From positions 7,750,001 to 7,814,000 of the forward strand of contig NZ_JANADO010000001.1 of assembly GCF_024199845.1 (NCBI RefSeq): DNA of 64,000 nucleotides, in the 5' to 3' direction. Every line of letters starts with the position of its first letter. Position 1 is the stretch's first letter. Source of the DNA: Bradyrhizobium sp. CCGB12 (GTDB lineage: Bacteria > Pseudomonadota > Alphaproteobacteria > Rhizobiales > Xanthobacteraceae). The position numbers were made by a program, and so were the translations under genes. Below are positions 33,911 to 41,510 of this stretch, piece by piece. Under the pieces are notes generated by a model. The model searched no databases and was not told the origin of the DNA. It saw nothing but the letters and a program-made list of their open reading frames with translations.

Positions 33911-34219
33911 ATGTTCAGACTTGTTTTGCTGCTCGTCTGCGTGGCGACGCTTGCGGGCTGCGATGCCATAAGCACGGTGACGGATGGATTCAAGCAGGCG
34001 AAGGCGGTGGAGGCTGACCTTGAACAATCGACCGGGGTCAAGCCGGCGGTCGGCTTCAATTGGCACAATGGGAGGCTGGTGTCGGTGACGGTTCAATTCC
34101 CGCGTCCCTATGAAGACAGGCCGCTGAACGAACTCGCGGGACTCGTTCGCGACGCTGTCACCAAGGATTTCAAGCAGACACCCGAAAGGATCGTGCTCGC
34201 CTTCGCGGTCGCCAAGTGA
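33911..34219 (+). CDS. Small putative lipoprotein
   Basis: The 102-residue product starts at ATG 33911 behind GGGGTGGGA and has a lipoprotein signal: a hydrophobic stretch and the lipobox LAGC at residues 13-16, with Asp at +2, which in enterobacteria favours retention in the inner membrane. The mature part is a mixed alpha/beta sequence with VSVTVQFPRPYEDRP and RIVLAFAVAK. No family is recognised. A longer start at 33881 would push the lipobox inward. Confidence 0.65.
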   Translation: MFRLVLLLVCVATLAGCDAISTVTDGFKQAKAVEADLEQSTGVKPAVGFNWHNGRLVSVTVQFPRPYEDRPLNELAGLVRDAVTKDFKQTPERIVLAFAVAK

Positions 34220-34356
34220 GGCCGACGCGACCGGCATCCCACGCGGGGCGGGGACCACGGCGACATCCCACCGCTTTGGGACGGACGGAAGGCGATTTGA
34301 TCTGGCCCGAATCCGCTTCCGGCGCTAGAACTCGCCTCACCACAGGGAGGGCGAGC

Positions 34357-34677
34357 ATGCTTCGAGGTCTGCGCATTGGAAGTTTGGGAGTAGCGGCGTG
34401 CCTGACGGTTGCGATGGCGATGCCGGTCCGTGAAGCTGCGGCCCAGGATGCTCTTGGCGGCGCGATCATTGGCGGCGTCGGTGGGGCGATCCTCGGTGGC
34501 GCGCTCGGCGGAGGCCGTGGAGCTGCAATCGGCGCCGTGGTCGGCGCCGGCACGGGCGCCGCGATCGCCTCCGAGGGCGAGCGCCGCCGCTCCGGCTATT
34601 ACGCCTATCAGCGCGGCTGCTACATGCAGCGCCCCGACGGCTACTATGTCCGGGTCGATCACAGATATTGCTACTGA
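34357..34677 (+). CDS. Glycine-zipper secreted protein
   Basis: The 106-residue product has a signal peptide (cleavage near AAAQ, about residue 30). A glycine-zipper segment follows, GGAIIGGVGGAILGGALGGG and AAIGAVVGAGTGAAIA, typical of outer-membrane-associated small proteins (17 kDa antigen/YMGG-like). The tail is aromatic and carries two Cys (YQRGCYMQRPDGYYVRVD, YCY). AGGGAGG precedes ATG 34357. Its function is unknown; an envelope structural role is likely. Confidence 0.72.
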   Translation: MLRGLRIGSLGVAACLTVAMAMPVREAAAQDALGGAIIGGVGGAILGGALGGGRGAAIGAVVGAGTGAAIASEGERRRSGYYAYQRGCYMQRPDGYYVRVDHRYCY

Positions 34678-34700
34678 GCTGACGCGAGCGGCCGCGCTCC

Positions 34701-34830
34701 AGAGCATGATCCGGAAAAGGGTGCAGCGGTTTTCCCTCGCGACAAGCGCGGAACGCGTTTGCGCGGAGAACATGCTCAAACAACAACCTAAAGCGCGATG
34801 GCGATTTATCCCGATCTCATCGCGCTCTAG
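34701..34830. repeat. Interspersed palindromic repeat, family D copy 2
   Basis: It starts with AGAGCATGATCCGGAAAA and includes GCAGCGGTTTTCC, GAGAACATGCTCAAACAACAACC and TAAAGCGCGATGGCGA, the same order of words as the copy at 25131. The last bases, CGCGCTCTAG, supply the stop codon of the minus-strand gene at 34827. Confidence 0.85.
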
Positions 34831-35615
34831 GTCTTCGCCGCTGCTTCCGGCATGATCTGGAGCAGCGGCTCTGGCTGGATCGAGATCTGACCGGCGAACG
34901 GCCGGTCGTGCGCGGCGATCAGCAGGACCGAGGTGGCCACCCCCGTTGCGAACAGGCCCATCGCGATCGCCGATCCCAGCCGATTGTCGCAATGAACGAG
35001 GCCGATCACCAGCAATGCGCAGGTGGCCTGGAGGTAGAGGCACCACCATTTGACTGGATTGACCGCGGCGAGGCTGACGATGATCCGCTGCCGCCGCGCG
35101 TCCAGCGCCTGCTCCAGCGTGGCGATGAGTTCGCGCTGCACCGTCGCCGGACCCGGACCTTGTGGCGTCATCGCGACGACGAATTGCAGGGCTTCGGCAA
35201 GCGCAGGCGGCGTGGCCCTCAGGGACACCTCCCGATGCGCCATCATCGGCCATTCCACCTTGACGGCCTGCCCGACATAGTCGCGCACAAGGGCGCGCAG
35301 TTTTGTCTCTTGCTCAGCCGGCAGGCCGGCGGCCAGCAGCACGGCGCTCCGCAGTGAGCTGGCCTCGCGGCTCACCGCGGCGCTGGCGCGGTCGCTGTCG
35401 CCCCAGACCTGCGCCGCGGTGAAGGCGACGAACAGGCCGAAGATGATGCCGAGCACGGGCAGCATGCCCGGCGAGATCGCTTTGAGCGATTTTGCGCGCT
35501 CTCCTGTCGCGACAAGCGCGATGCCTGCGAAGATCGCTGCGGCCAGAAGATAGGTGAATCCGAAGATCACCAGCGCCATCAAGGGCACCGGCAGATTGTG
35601 CAGCCAGTTGTTCAT
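34827..35615 (-). CDS. DUF4239 family membrane protein
   Basis: The 262-residue protein has two N-terminal membrane segments (MALVIFGFTYLLAAAIFAGI; MLPVLGIIFGLFVAFTAAQV), a helical soluble part with SREASSLRSAVLLAAGLP, and two C-terminal membrane segments. This layout and the FVAFTAAQVWGD word fit DUF4239, a bestrophin-like family of unknown function. It lies 27 bases upstream of radC on the minus strand side, so the two do not form an obvious operon (radC is upstream). The stop codon is within a repeat element. Confidence 0.75.
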   Translation of the reverse strand: MNNWLHNLPVPLMALVIFGFTYLLAAAIFAGIALVATGERAKSLKAISPGMLPVLGIIFGLFVAFTAAQVWGDSDRASAAVSREASSLRSAVLLAAGLPAEQETKLRALVRDYVGQAVKVEWPMMAHREVSLRATPPALAEALQFVVAMTPQGPGPATVQRELIATLEQALDARRQRIIVSLAAVNPVKWWCLYLQATCALLVIGLVHCDNRLGSAIAMGLFATGVATSVLLIAAHDRPFAGQISIQPEPLLQIMPEAAAKT

Positions 35616-35642
35616 CGCTTCCTTGTCATCTGATTTGAGGCT

Positions 35643-36359
35643 CTAGATCAACCGCATCCCGCGCAGGCTGGCGTGGCCGCTCTTGCCGACGATGATGTGG
35701 TCATGCACTGCAATTCCCAGCGGCTTCGCGATCTCGATGATGGCTTTGGTCATCTGGATGTCGGCCTGCGAGGGCGAGGGATCGCCCGAGGGATGGTTGT
35801 GCACCAGGATCAGCGCGGTCGCGGACAGCTCCAGCGCGCGCTTGATCACCTCGCGCGGATAGACCGGCGTGTGGTCGACCGTGCCGGTCTGCTGCACCTC
35901 GTCGGCGATGAGCTGGTTGCGCTTGTCGAGGAAGAGCAGGCGAAACTGCTCCTTGTCCGCGAAGGCCATGCTGGTGCGGCAATAGGCGATCACCTCGTTC
36001 CACGACGACAGCGCATTGCGGCTGTTGACCTCGCCCTTGGCGACGCGGTGCGCCGCGGCGGCAATCAGCTTGAGCTGGTGGACCGCGGATTCGCCGATGC
36101 CGTCGACCTCGCGCAGGCGCGCGACCGGCGCATGCACGACCTCGGCGAACGAGCCGAAAATCTTGATCAGCGTCTTCGCCAGCGGCTTGGTGTCGCGCCG
36201 CGGCAGCGCCGGAAACAGCGCCATCTCCAAAAGCTCGTAGTCGCTGAGCGCGTCCGCACCCGCGCTATAGAAGCGCTCGCGCAGCCGCTCGCGATGGCCG
36301 TGATAGTGCGGCGTTTCCTCAGGCTTGCTCTTGTCGTGGTCTGGTTTGGCGGGCATCAA
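35643..36359 (-). CDS. radC: RadC family protein (JAB/MPN+ domain)
   Basis: The 238-residue protein has an N-terminal helix-hairpin-helix part ([18 protein letters not shown]) and a C-terminal JAB domain with the JAMM metal motif [14 protein letters not shown], plus the upstream glutamate in the strand ahead. RadC was linked to recombination and is now seen as a putative metalloprotease or nuclease-like protein of uncertain role. In alphaproteobacteria it often follows map; here the map gene is about 2.7 kb away on the same strand. Start at 36359 or 36356. Confidence 0.92.
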   Translation of the reverse strand: MMPAKPDHDKSKPEETPHYHGHRERLRERFYSAGADALSDYELLEMALFPALPRRDTKPLAKTLIKIFGSFAEVVHAPVARLREVDGIGESAVHQLKLIAAAAHRVAKGEVNSRNALSSWNEVIAYCRTSMAFADKEQFRLLFLDKRNQLIADEVQQTGTVDHTPVYPREVIKRALELSATALILVHNHPSGDPSPSQADIQMTKAIIEIAKPLGIAVHDHIIVGKSGHASLRGMRLI

Positions 36360-36413
36360 CCGCCAGCATTGCCGGGGACCTGCGCTTTTGCAACCGTCAA
36401 TTGCGGCGGCATG

Positions 36414-37262
36414 CTAGCGGCTCGGCTTCAATCCGGGCACCAGCGCAGCCAGCCGATCCCTGATCGGACGGCCGAACATCGGCGCGCCCATGTCCGCGGG
36501 CGGCGGGCCCGGCGGCGGTCCACCGCGCATGCCGGGTGGTGGAGGGCCAGCGCGCCCCACTGTCGCCTGCGCCCGGCGGTCGGCGCCGAGTGTCAGTGTC
36601 GCGACATAGCGGTCACGCTCCTCCTTCACCGCGCAGAAGGCGCGATGCTCGGGATCGGACCTTTCGATGACGTGATCGTTGGCGTTGATCACCACGCGCT
36701 GCCGCGCACGGTCGCGATAATCGGGCACGTTGGTGTAGATGAACTCGTTGAGCGCGTCGGGCAGGAAGGTTTGCCCGGTCAGCACCGTGCGCTCGTCGAG
36801 AAACACCTTGAAATGGATGTGCGTGGTGCGGCCGTCATACCAGCCGGGATAGATGGTGTTGAAGTTGACCCAGCCGGCCTCGTCTGTCCTTTGCGTGCCG
36901 CGCAAAAAGGTCTTGCTGGTCGCATCGATGTTGTGCGCGTCGCCCTGGCCGGGAAACGCCGAATAAAGCCCCTTGGCGTCGCAATGCCAGATGTCGACCC
37001 GCGCACCGGGGATGGCGGTGCAGGGCCCCGCCTCGATCACGCGCAGCCGCAAGGTCAGGGGCACGCCGGGCTTGCCTTCGGCGATGTCGGACCTGACGAG
37101 TTCAGGGGCGGAATAGAACGGCCCTTCCTCGGCCTGCGGCGTCAGGATGCAGGCGGGCTCGCCATCCGCAGCGCCGGGCGCAGCTTCTGCGCGGCCCGGC
37201 AACAGGCCGGCGGCACTGGCCGATACGAAACCGAGGAATCCGCGACGCGTCGACGTACCCAC
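36414..37262 (-). CDS. Tat-exported intradiol ring-cleavage dioxygenase
   Basis: The 282-residue protein starts at GTG 37262, eight bases behind AGGAG, and opens with a twin-arginine signal (TSTRRGFLGF, Arg6-Arg7). The catalytic domain resembles protocatechuate 3,4-dioxygenase: VDIWHCDAKGLYSAF carries Tyr100, NTIYPGWYDGRTTHIHFKV carries Tyr142, His148 and His150, together the four Fe(III) ligands. The C-terminus is Pro/Gly-rich. Export would place ring cleavage in the periplasm. Its role and substrate are unknown; no pathway genes surround it. ATG 37316 is an alternative start but would bury the Tat motif. Confidence 0.83.
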   Translation of the reverse strand: MGTSTRRGFLGFVSASAAGLLPGRAEAAPGAADGEPACILTPQAEEGPFYSAPELVRSDIAEGKPGVPLTLRLRVIEAGPCTAIPGARVDIWHCDAKGLYSAFPGQGDAHNIDATSKTFLRGTQRTDEAGWVNFNTIYPGWYDGRTTHIHFKVFLDERTVLTGQTFLPDALNEFIYTNVPDYRDRARQRVVINANDHVIERSDPEHRAFCAVKEERDRYVATLTLGADRRAQATVGRAGPPPPGMRGGPPPGPPPADMGAPMFGRPIRDRLAALVPGLKPSR

Positions 37263-37341
37263 TTCATTTCTCCTGTCCGTCTTCCGGGAGATCGTGATCG
37301 GCAGGGACGATGGCAAGATCGGGCTGCGATGATGGCGGCAA

Positions 37342-38283
37342 TCAGCCCGGACGTGTCTTGCCGTTTCCGGCGCCTGAGGGAACCGTGACCGCGATTACTC
37401 CGGCGACGATGAGCGCCATCCCGGCAAGGATCGACCAGGTCAAGCGCTCGCCGAGCAGTCCGGTGCCGAGCGCCACCGCAAAGCCCGCGCGCAGGTAGCT
37501 CCCGCTTGTCGTCCCGAGCGGGCCGAGCGTGCGGATCAGGCGGAAATAGATCACCATTGCGAGCGCCGTGCAGATGACCGCAAGGCCAAGGACCGCCGCG
37601 ATCGCCTGCGCCGTCGGCGCCAGCGTCCAGGGGCGCTCGACGATTGCGGCCGCGGGGAGCATCAGAATTGCAGCGCAACTCATCGCCCCCGCTGCCGTCA
37701 CGATCGCGGGAAATTTGGCGAACCGCTGCCCCCATATCGGCGCGAGCGCATAGCACAGGCTCGCGCCGAGCACGGCCACCTGCGCCAACGGCGCCGCCGT
37801 GGCGAAGCCGGAGAGCGCATCGATGCCCATCGTCAGGGCGACCCCGGCAAGCCCAAGTCCGATACCGGCGATCTTCTGACCGCTGATCGTCCGCCGCCCA
37901 CGGCCGCTCATCATCGCGATCGCAAGCACGAACATCGGCGGCGTTGCGTTGAGGACACCGGCGAGCCCGCTCGAAATATGCATCTCGCCCCAACTGATCA
38001 GGGTGAAGGGCAGCGCACTTTGCAGCAGCCCTTGCACGAAAAAGGCCGCCCAGACCGAGCGCTGCCGGGGCTGGGAGTGTCCTTGCGCAGCCGCGATCGA
38101 TGTCAGGAGAATTGCCGCGATCGCGACCCGTACGGCAACCATCGTGAATGGCGGAATTGTCGGGACGGCGATCTTGATCAGCGTGAACGAGCCGCCCCAG
38201 ATCAATGAGAGCAGCAGCAACAGCGTGATCTCGGATGCGAGGGAGGTATGCCCTGATCTTGCCTGTGGTGCCTGCATGCTCAT
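37342..38283 (-). CDS. EamA/DMT family transporter
   Basis: The 313-residue inner-membrane protein has ten hydrophobic segments in two EamA repeats (LLLLSLIWGGSFTLIKIAV; SGSYLRAGFAVALGTGLLGE). Family members export amino acids, purines or other metabolites. The last repeat ends GMALIVAGVIAVTV. It lies about 80 bases downstream of nothing on its strand and 80 bases upstream of the exported dioxygenase gene, which could share its transcript. The substrate is unknown. Confidence 0.9.
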   Translation of the reverse strand: MSMQAPQARSGHTSLASEITLLLLLSLIWGGSFTLIKIAVPTIPPFTMVAVRVAIAAILLTSIAAAQGHSQPRQRSVWAAFFVQGLLQSALPFTLISWGEMHISSGLAGVLNATPPMFVLAIAMMSGRGRRTISGQKIAGIGLGLAGVALTMGIDALSGFATAAPLAQVAVLGASLCYALAPIWGQRFAKFPAIVTAAGAMSCAAILMLPAAAIVERPWTLAPTAQAIAAVLGLAVICTALAMVIYFRLIRTLGPLGTTSGSYLRAGFAVALGTGLLGERLTWSILAGMALIVAGVIAVTVPSGAGNGKTRPG

Positions 38284-38418
38284 GCGATGATCTGCTCCGG
38301 GGATCGACCGGCACCATGGTCCCTGCCAGCAGCGAAGGCTGGCCGAATTCGGACCTCATCACCCGACCGAGTCCGATTCCAGCTATCTGCGAGGCCGCGC
38401 CGGACTTATTGTCGGGCC

Positions 38419-39039
38419 ATGGCGACAGGCTCGACGCATCGGCAGATGCTGCCACCGCATCTCGATTGGGAGACGTGCGATCGGGCGCGCCTCGCGCGTG
38501 CCCGTGCTTTCGACGGTCTGTTCTTCTCCGGCGTTCGCTCGACGCGGATCTATTGCCGGCCGGTCTGTCCCGTTCGTCCCGCTCGCTCCGAGAACGTCAC
38601 CTTCTATGCGACCGCGGCCGCCGCCGAGCGGGCCGGCTTCCGCCCGTGTCTGCGCTGCCGGCCGGAGGCCGCGCCGGGGTCTCCGGCCTGGATGGGAACG
38701 GCGACCACCGTCGCCCGCGGGATGCGGCTGATCAATGACGGATTCCTGGATCGCGCATCGATGGCGGAGCTTGCGGAGGCCCTGGGGGTCGGCCCGCGCC
38801 ATCTGCTCCGCCTGTTCATGCGCCACGCCGGCGCGAGCCCGAGCGAGATCGCGGCGACCCGGCGCGTGCAGGAAGCCAAGCGACTGATCGACCAGACCAG
38901 CATGAATTTCGCGGAGATTGCCTTCGCGGCAGGCTTCGGCAGCGTCCGCCGTTTCAACGACGCATTCGCTGCGACCTACAAACGGCCGCCCTCGTCATTC
39001 CGGCGCCCGCGACAGGGTGCGGCGGAGCCCGTGCGGTGA
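38419..39039 (+). CDS. AdaA-like regulator: Ada zinc domain plus AraC-type HTH
   Basis: The 206-residue protein joins an Ada metal-binding domain to an AraC-type helix-turn-helix. The domain holds STRIYCRPVCPVRPA and FRPCLRCRPE, the four cysteines of the Ada zinc site, the first being the methyl-phosphotriester acceptor. The HTH has LAEALGVGPRHLLRLFMRHAG and FAEIAFAAGFGSVRRFNDAF. The O6-methylguanine methyltransferase and AlkA parts are absent, as in Bacillus AdaA. It probably activates repair genes after alkylation. Start at 38419 is tentative. The gene abuts map tail to tail without a gap. Confidence 0.85.
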   Translation: MATGSTHRQMLPPHLDWETCDRARLARARAFDGLFFSGVRSTRIYCRPVCPVRPARSENVTFYATAAAAERAGFRPCLRCRPEAAPGSPAWMGTATTVARGMRLINDGFLDRASMAELAEALGVGPRHLLRLFMRHAGASPSEIAATRRVQEAKRLIDQTSMNFAEIAFAAGFGSVRRFNDAFAATYKRPPSSFRRPRQGAAEPVR

Positions 39040-39858
39040 TCAGCCGAGCGGCTTCTCGCGGTGCCGCTCCGACAGCGTGAAAATCTCGACGCCATCAGCT
39101 GTGACGCCGACGGAGTGCTCGAACTGCGCCGACAGCGAGCGGTCGCGGGTGACGGCGGTCCAGCCGTCGGAGAGGATCTTTACGTGCGGCTTGCCGAGAT
39201 TGATCATCGGCTCGATGGTGAAGAACATGCCGGGCTTGAGCTGCACGCCCTCGCCGGGCCGGCCGATATGGATGATGTTCGGCTCGTCGTGGAACATGCG
39301 ACCCAGGCCATGGCCGCAGAAATCGCGCACCACGCTCATGCCCTGCGGCTCGACGAAGCTCTGGATGGCGTGGCCGATGTCGCCCGTGGTGGCGCCGGGT
39401 TTGACGGCCGCGATGCCGCGCATCATCGCCTCATAGGTGACTTCGATCAGCCGCTCGGCCTTGCGGGCGATCGGGCCGACTGCATACATCCGGCTGGAAT
39501 CGCCATACCAGCCGTCGACGATGAAGGTGACATCGATGTTGACGATGTCGCCTTCCTTCAGCGGGCGGTCGCCGGGCATGCCGTGGCAGACGACGTGGTT
39601 GAGCGAGGTGCAGGTCGAGTAGCGGTAGCCGCGATACATCAGCGTTGCCGGATAGGCGCCGTTGCTGAAGGCGAAGTCGCGGACGAATTCGTCGATGTGC
39701 GAGGTCGGCACGCCCGGCCCGACGATGTCGGTGAGCTCGTCGAGGCACTTCGCCACCAGCGCGCCCGCCTTGCGCATGCCGGCGAAGGCGGCCGGTCCAT
39801 GCAGCTTGATCTGTCCGGTCTTGCGCAGGGAGGTATCGGTGGCTTCGACGTAGCTCAT
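39040..39858 (-). CDS. map: Methionine aminopeptidase, type I
   Basis: The 272-residue enzyme removes the N-terminal methionine of new proteins. The two-metal site is complete: NIDVTFIVDGWYGDSSR (two Asp), GHGLGRMFHDEP (His), FFTIEPMI (Glu) and QFEHSVGV (Glu); the substrate His is in NHVVCHGMPGD. I chose ATG 39858 because the sequence upstream reads as noncoding. It lies tail to tail with the AdaA gene and head to tail behind the MscS gene, separated by 125 bases. Confidence 0.95.
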   Translation of the reverse strand: MSYVEATDTSLRKTGQIKLHGPAAFAGMRKAGALVAKCLDELTDIVGPGVPTSHIDEFVRDFAFSNGAYPATLMYRGYRYSTCTSLNHVVCHGMPGDRPLKEGDIVNIDVTFIVDGWYGDSSRMYAVGPIARKAERLIEVTYEAMMRGIAAVKPGATTGDIGHAIQSFVEPQGMSVVRDFCGHGLGRMFHDEPNIIHIGRPGEGVQLKPGMFFTIEPMINLGKPHVKILSDGWTAVTRDRSLSAQFEHSVGVTADGVEIFTLSERHREKPLG

Positions 39859-39983
39859 GCGGGAACTGTCTTCCGGGCTCGGTCTGATTTCGATGTGGGC
39901 GGAAAGGCTTGATTTCACACCCCAATTTAATGATTGCGGGCCTTCATGCAAGCCAAGCCTGCTCCCTGCGCCCGAAAGTGGGC

Positions 39984-41294
39984 CTAATTCGGGACTTCGA
40001 CGGTGGTTTCCACCGGCAGGGCGCCGCCACGCACGCGGATTTCGCGGACGGGGTAGGGAACCCGGATGCCCTCGCGCTTGAAGGCGTCCCACAGCGCCAG
40101 CATGACGTCGCTCTTGACGGTGTCCATGCCGTCGGGATCGGCGAGCCACAGGGTCAGCGAGAATTTCATCCCGGCTTCCGCAAACTCGGTCAGAATGCAG
40201 TTCGGCGGCTTGCCTTTCTGCGCGCGGGGATGGGCGGCGGCGGTCTCGGCGGCGAGCTTGCAGACCAGCTTCGGATCGGCGTCGTAATTGGTGCCGAAGG
40301 CGATCTTCACCAGCGTGTTCTTGTCGGTGTAGGTCCAGTTGACGACCTTCTGCGTCACCAGATCCTCGTTCGGCACCAGAAACTCGCGGCCGTCGCCGGC
40401 GGCGACGGAAATATAGCGCGTCTTCATTGCGCTGATCCGCCCGGTATTGTCGCCGATGGTGACGAGGTCGCCGGGCTTCACCGATTTGTCGGCCAGCAGG
40501 ATGATGCCGGAGATGAAATTGGCGACGATCTTCTGCAGGCCGATACCGATGCCGACGCCGACCGCGCCGGAGAATACCGCGAGCGCCGACAGGTCGATGC
40601 CGACCGCGCCGAGCGCAATGACAATTGCGATGGCAAGAAGCCCGATGCGGATGATCTTGACCAGCAGCACCTGCACCGACGGCGTCAAATCGGTCGCCGA
40701 ATTGATCCGGCTCTCGGCGAAATTGCTCGCGATATTGGTCAGCCAGAGCGCAATCAGCAGCAGCGCGCCGGCCTTGATCACCAGGAGCGGGGTCAGCCGC
40801 AGGCCGCCGAGCACGATGGCGAAGGAATCGAGCAGCTCGATCGTCGCATCGAGCTGGCCGATGATGGAGAGCGCCGCGACGAACCACGCCGTGATCGACA
40901 CCAGCTTGACGATGAAGGCGTTTTGCAAGACCGACGTTACCAGCCGGATCACGAGCCAGGCGAGGCCCAGCTTGGCGGCGACCATCAGCAGATAGCTGCG
41001 GCTCGGCCAGGTCGCATGATACATCACCACGCGCTCGATGATTACGAGCAGGGTGAATACCGCCGTCGAGGCGCTGGAGACCATCACCCGGGCGGAGTGC
41101 CGGAGCGGCAGCGGCCAGCGCATGGCGAGCGACGTCATGTCGACGCGGCTGCGAATCGCGGCCTCCGCGGCATAGGCGATGCCGGCCGCAGCCAGGATGA
41201 GACCGAATTGCAGGTAGAACCAGGGTGAGGAGATTTCCGCCCCGACGCTGCGCGCGGTGGTCTGCACGAACTCCACGAAGTCTTTGAGGTCCAT
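39984..41294 (-). CDS. Mechanosensitive ion channel, MscS family
   Basis: The 436-residue inner-membrane channel protects against osmotic downshock. The N-terminal part has several extra membrane helices; the conserved core starts with the pore helix AVFSGAVGVGIGIGLQKIVAN, with Gly/Ala packing, followed by ISGIILLADKSVKPGD and the beta domain SVAAGDGREFLVPNEDLV. The C-terminal domain ends VRGGALPVETTVEVPN. I chose ATG 41294 (MDLKDFVEFV); longer extensions are antisense to the antiporter gene. It is divergent from that antiporter, so both may respond to osmotic change. Confidence 0.9.
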   Translation of the reverse strand: MDLKDFVEFVQTTARSVGAEISSPWFYLQFGLILAAAGIAYAAEAAIRSRVDMTSLAMRWPLPLRHSARVMVSSASTAVFTLLVIIERVVMYHATWPSRSYLLMVAAKLGLAWLVIRLVTSVLQNAFIVKLVSITAWFVAALSIIGQLDATIELLDSFAIVLGGLRLTPLLVIKAGALLLIALWLTNIASNFAESRINSATDLTPSVQVLLVKIIRIGLLAIAIVIALGAVGIDLSALAVFSGAVGVGIGIGLQKIVANFISGIILLADKSVKPGDLVTIGDNTGRISAMKTRYISVAAGDGREFLVPNEDLVTQKVVNWTYTDKNTLVKIAFGTNYDADPKLVCKLAAETAAAHPRAQKGKPPNCILTEFAEAGMKFSLTLWLADPDGMDTVKSDVMLALWDAFKREGIRVPYPVREIRVRGGALPVETTVEVPN

Positions 41295-41510
41295 GTCCGT
41301 CGGTCTCGTCGGGAAGCGGGCGGGAGGATTTGATTCGAGGGAGCCGCAGAATCCCACAAAGGGCGCGGCCGGACCATCGATACACCGCCAAGTGAAGCGC
41401 GTTAAGGCCGCAAAATGCGGGCAGATTGCCGCGAGCGGGAGAAAATGGGTTGGCGCGGGAGAGTGCCGACGATAAGGATGCAATTCCAGCGAATTATACC
41501 CGGAAGGTGG

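Noticed and set aside
39859..41391. Extension of methionine aminopeptidase to 783 codons
   Set aside because: The upstream part is another frame of the MscS gene on the same strand; only the last 272 codons match the enzyme.
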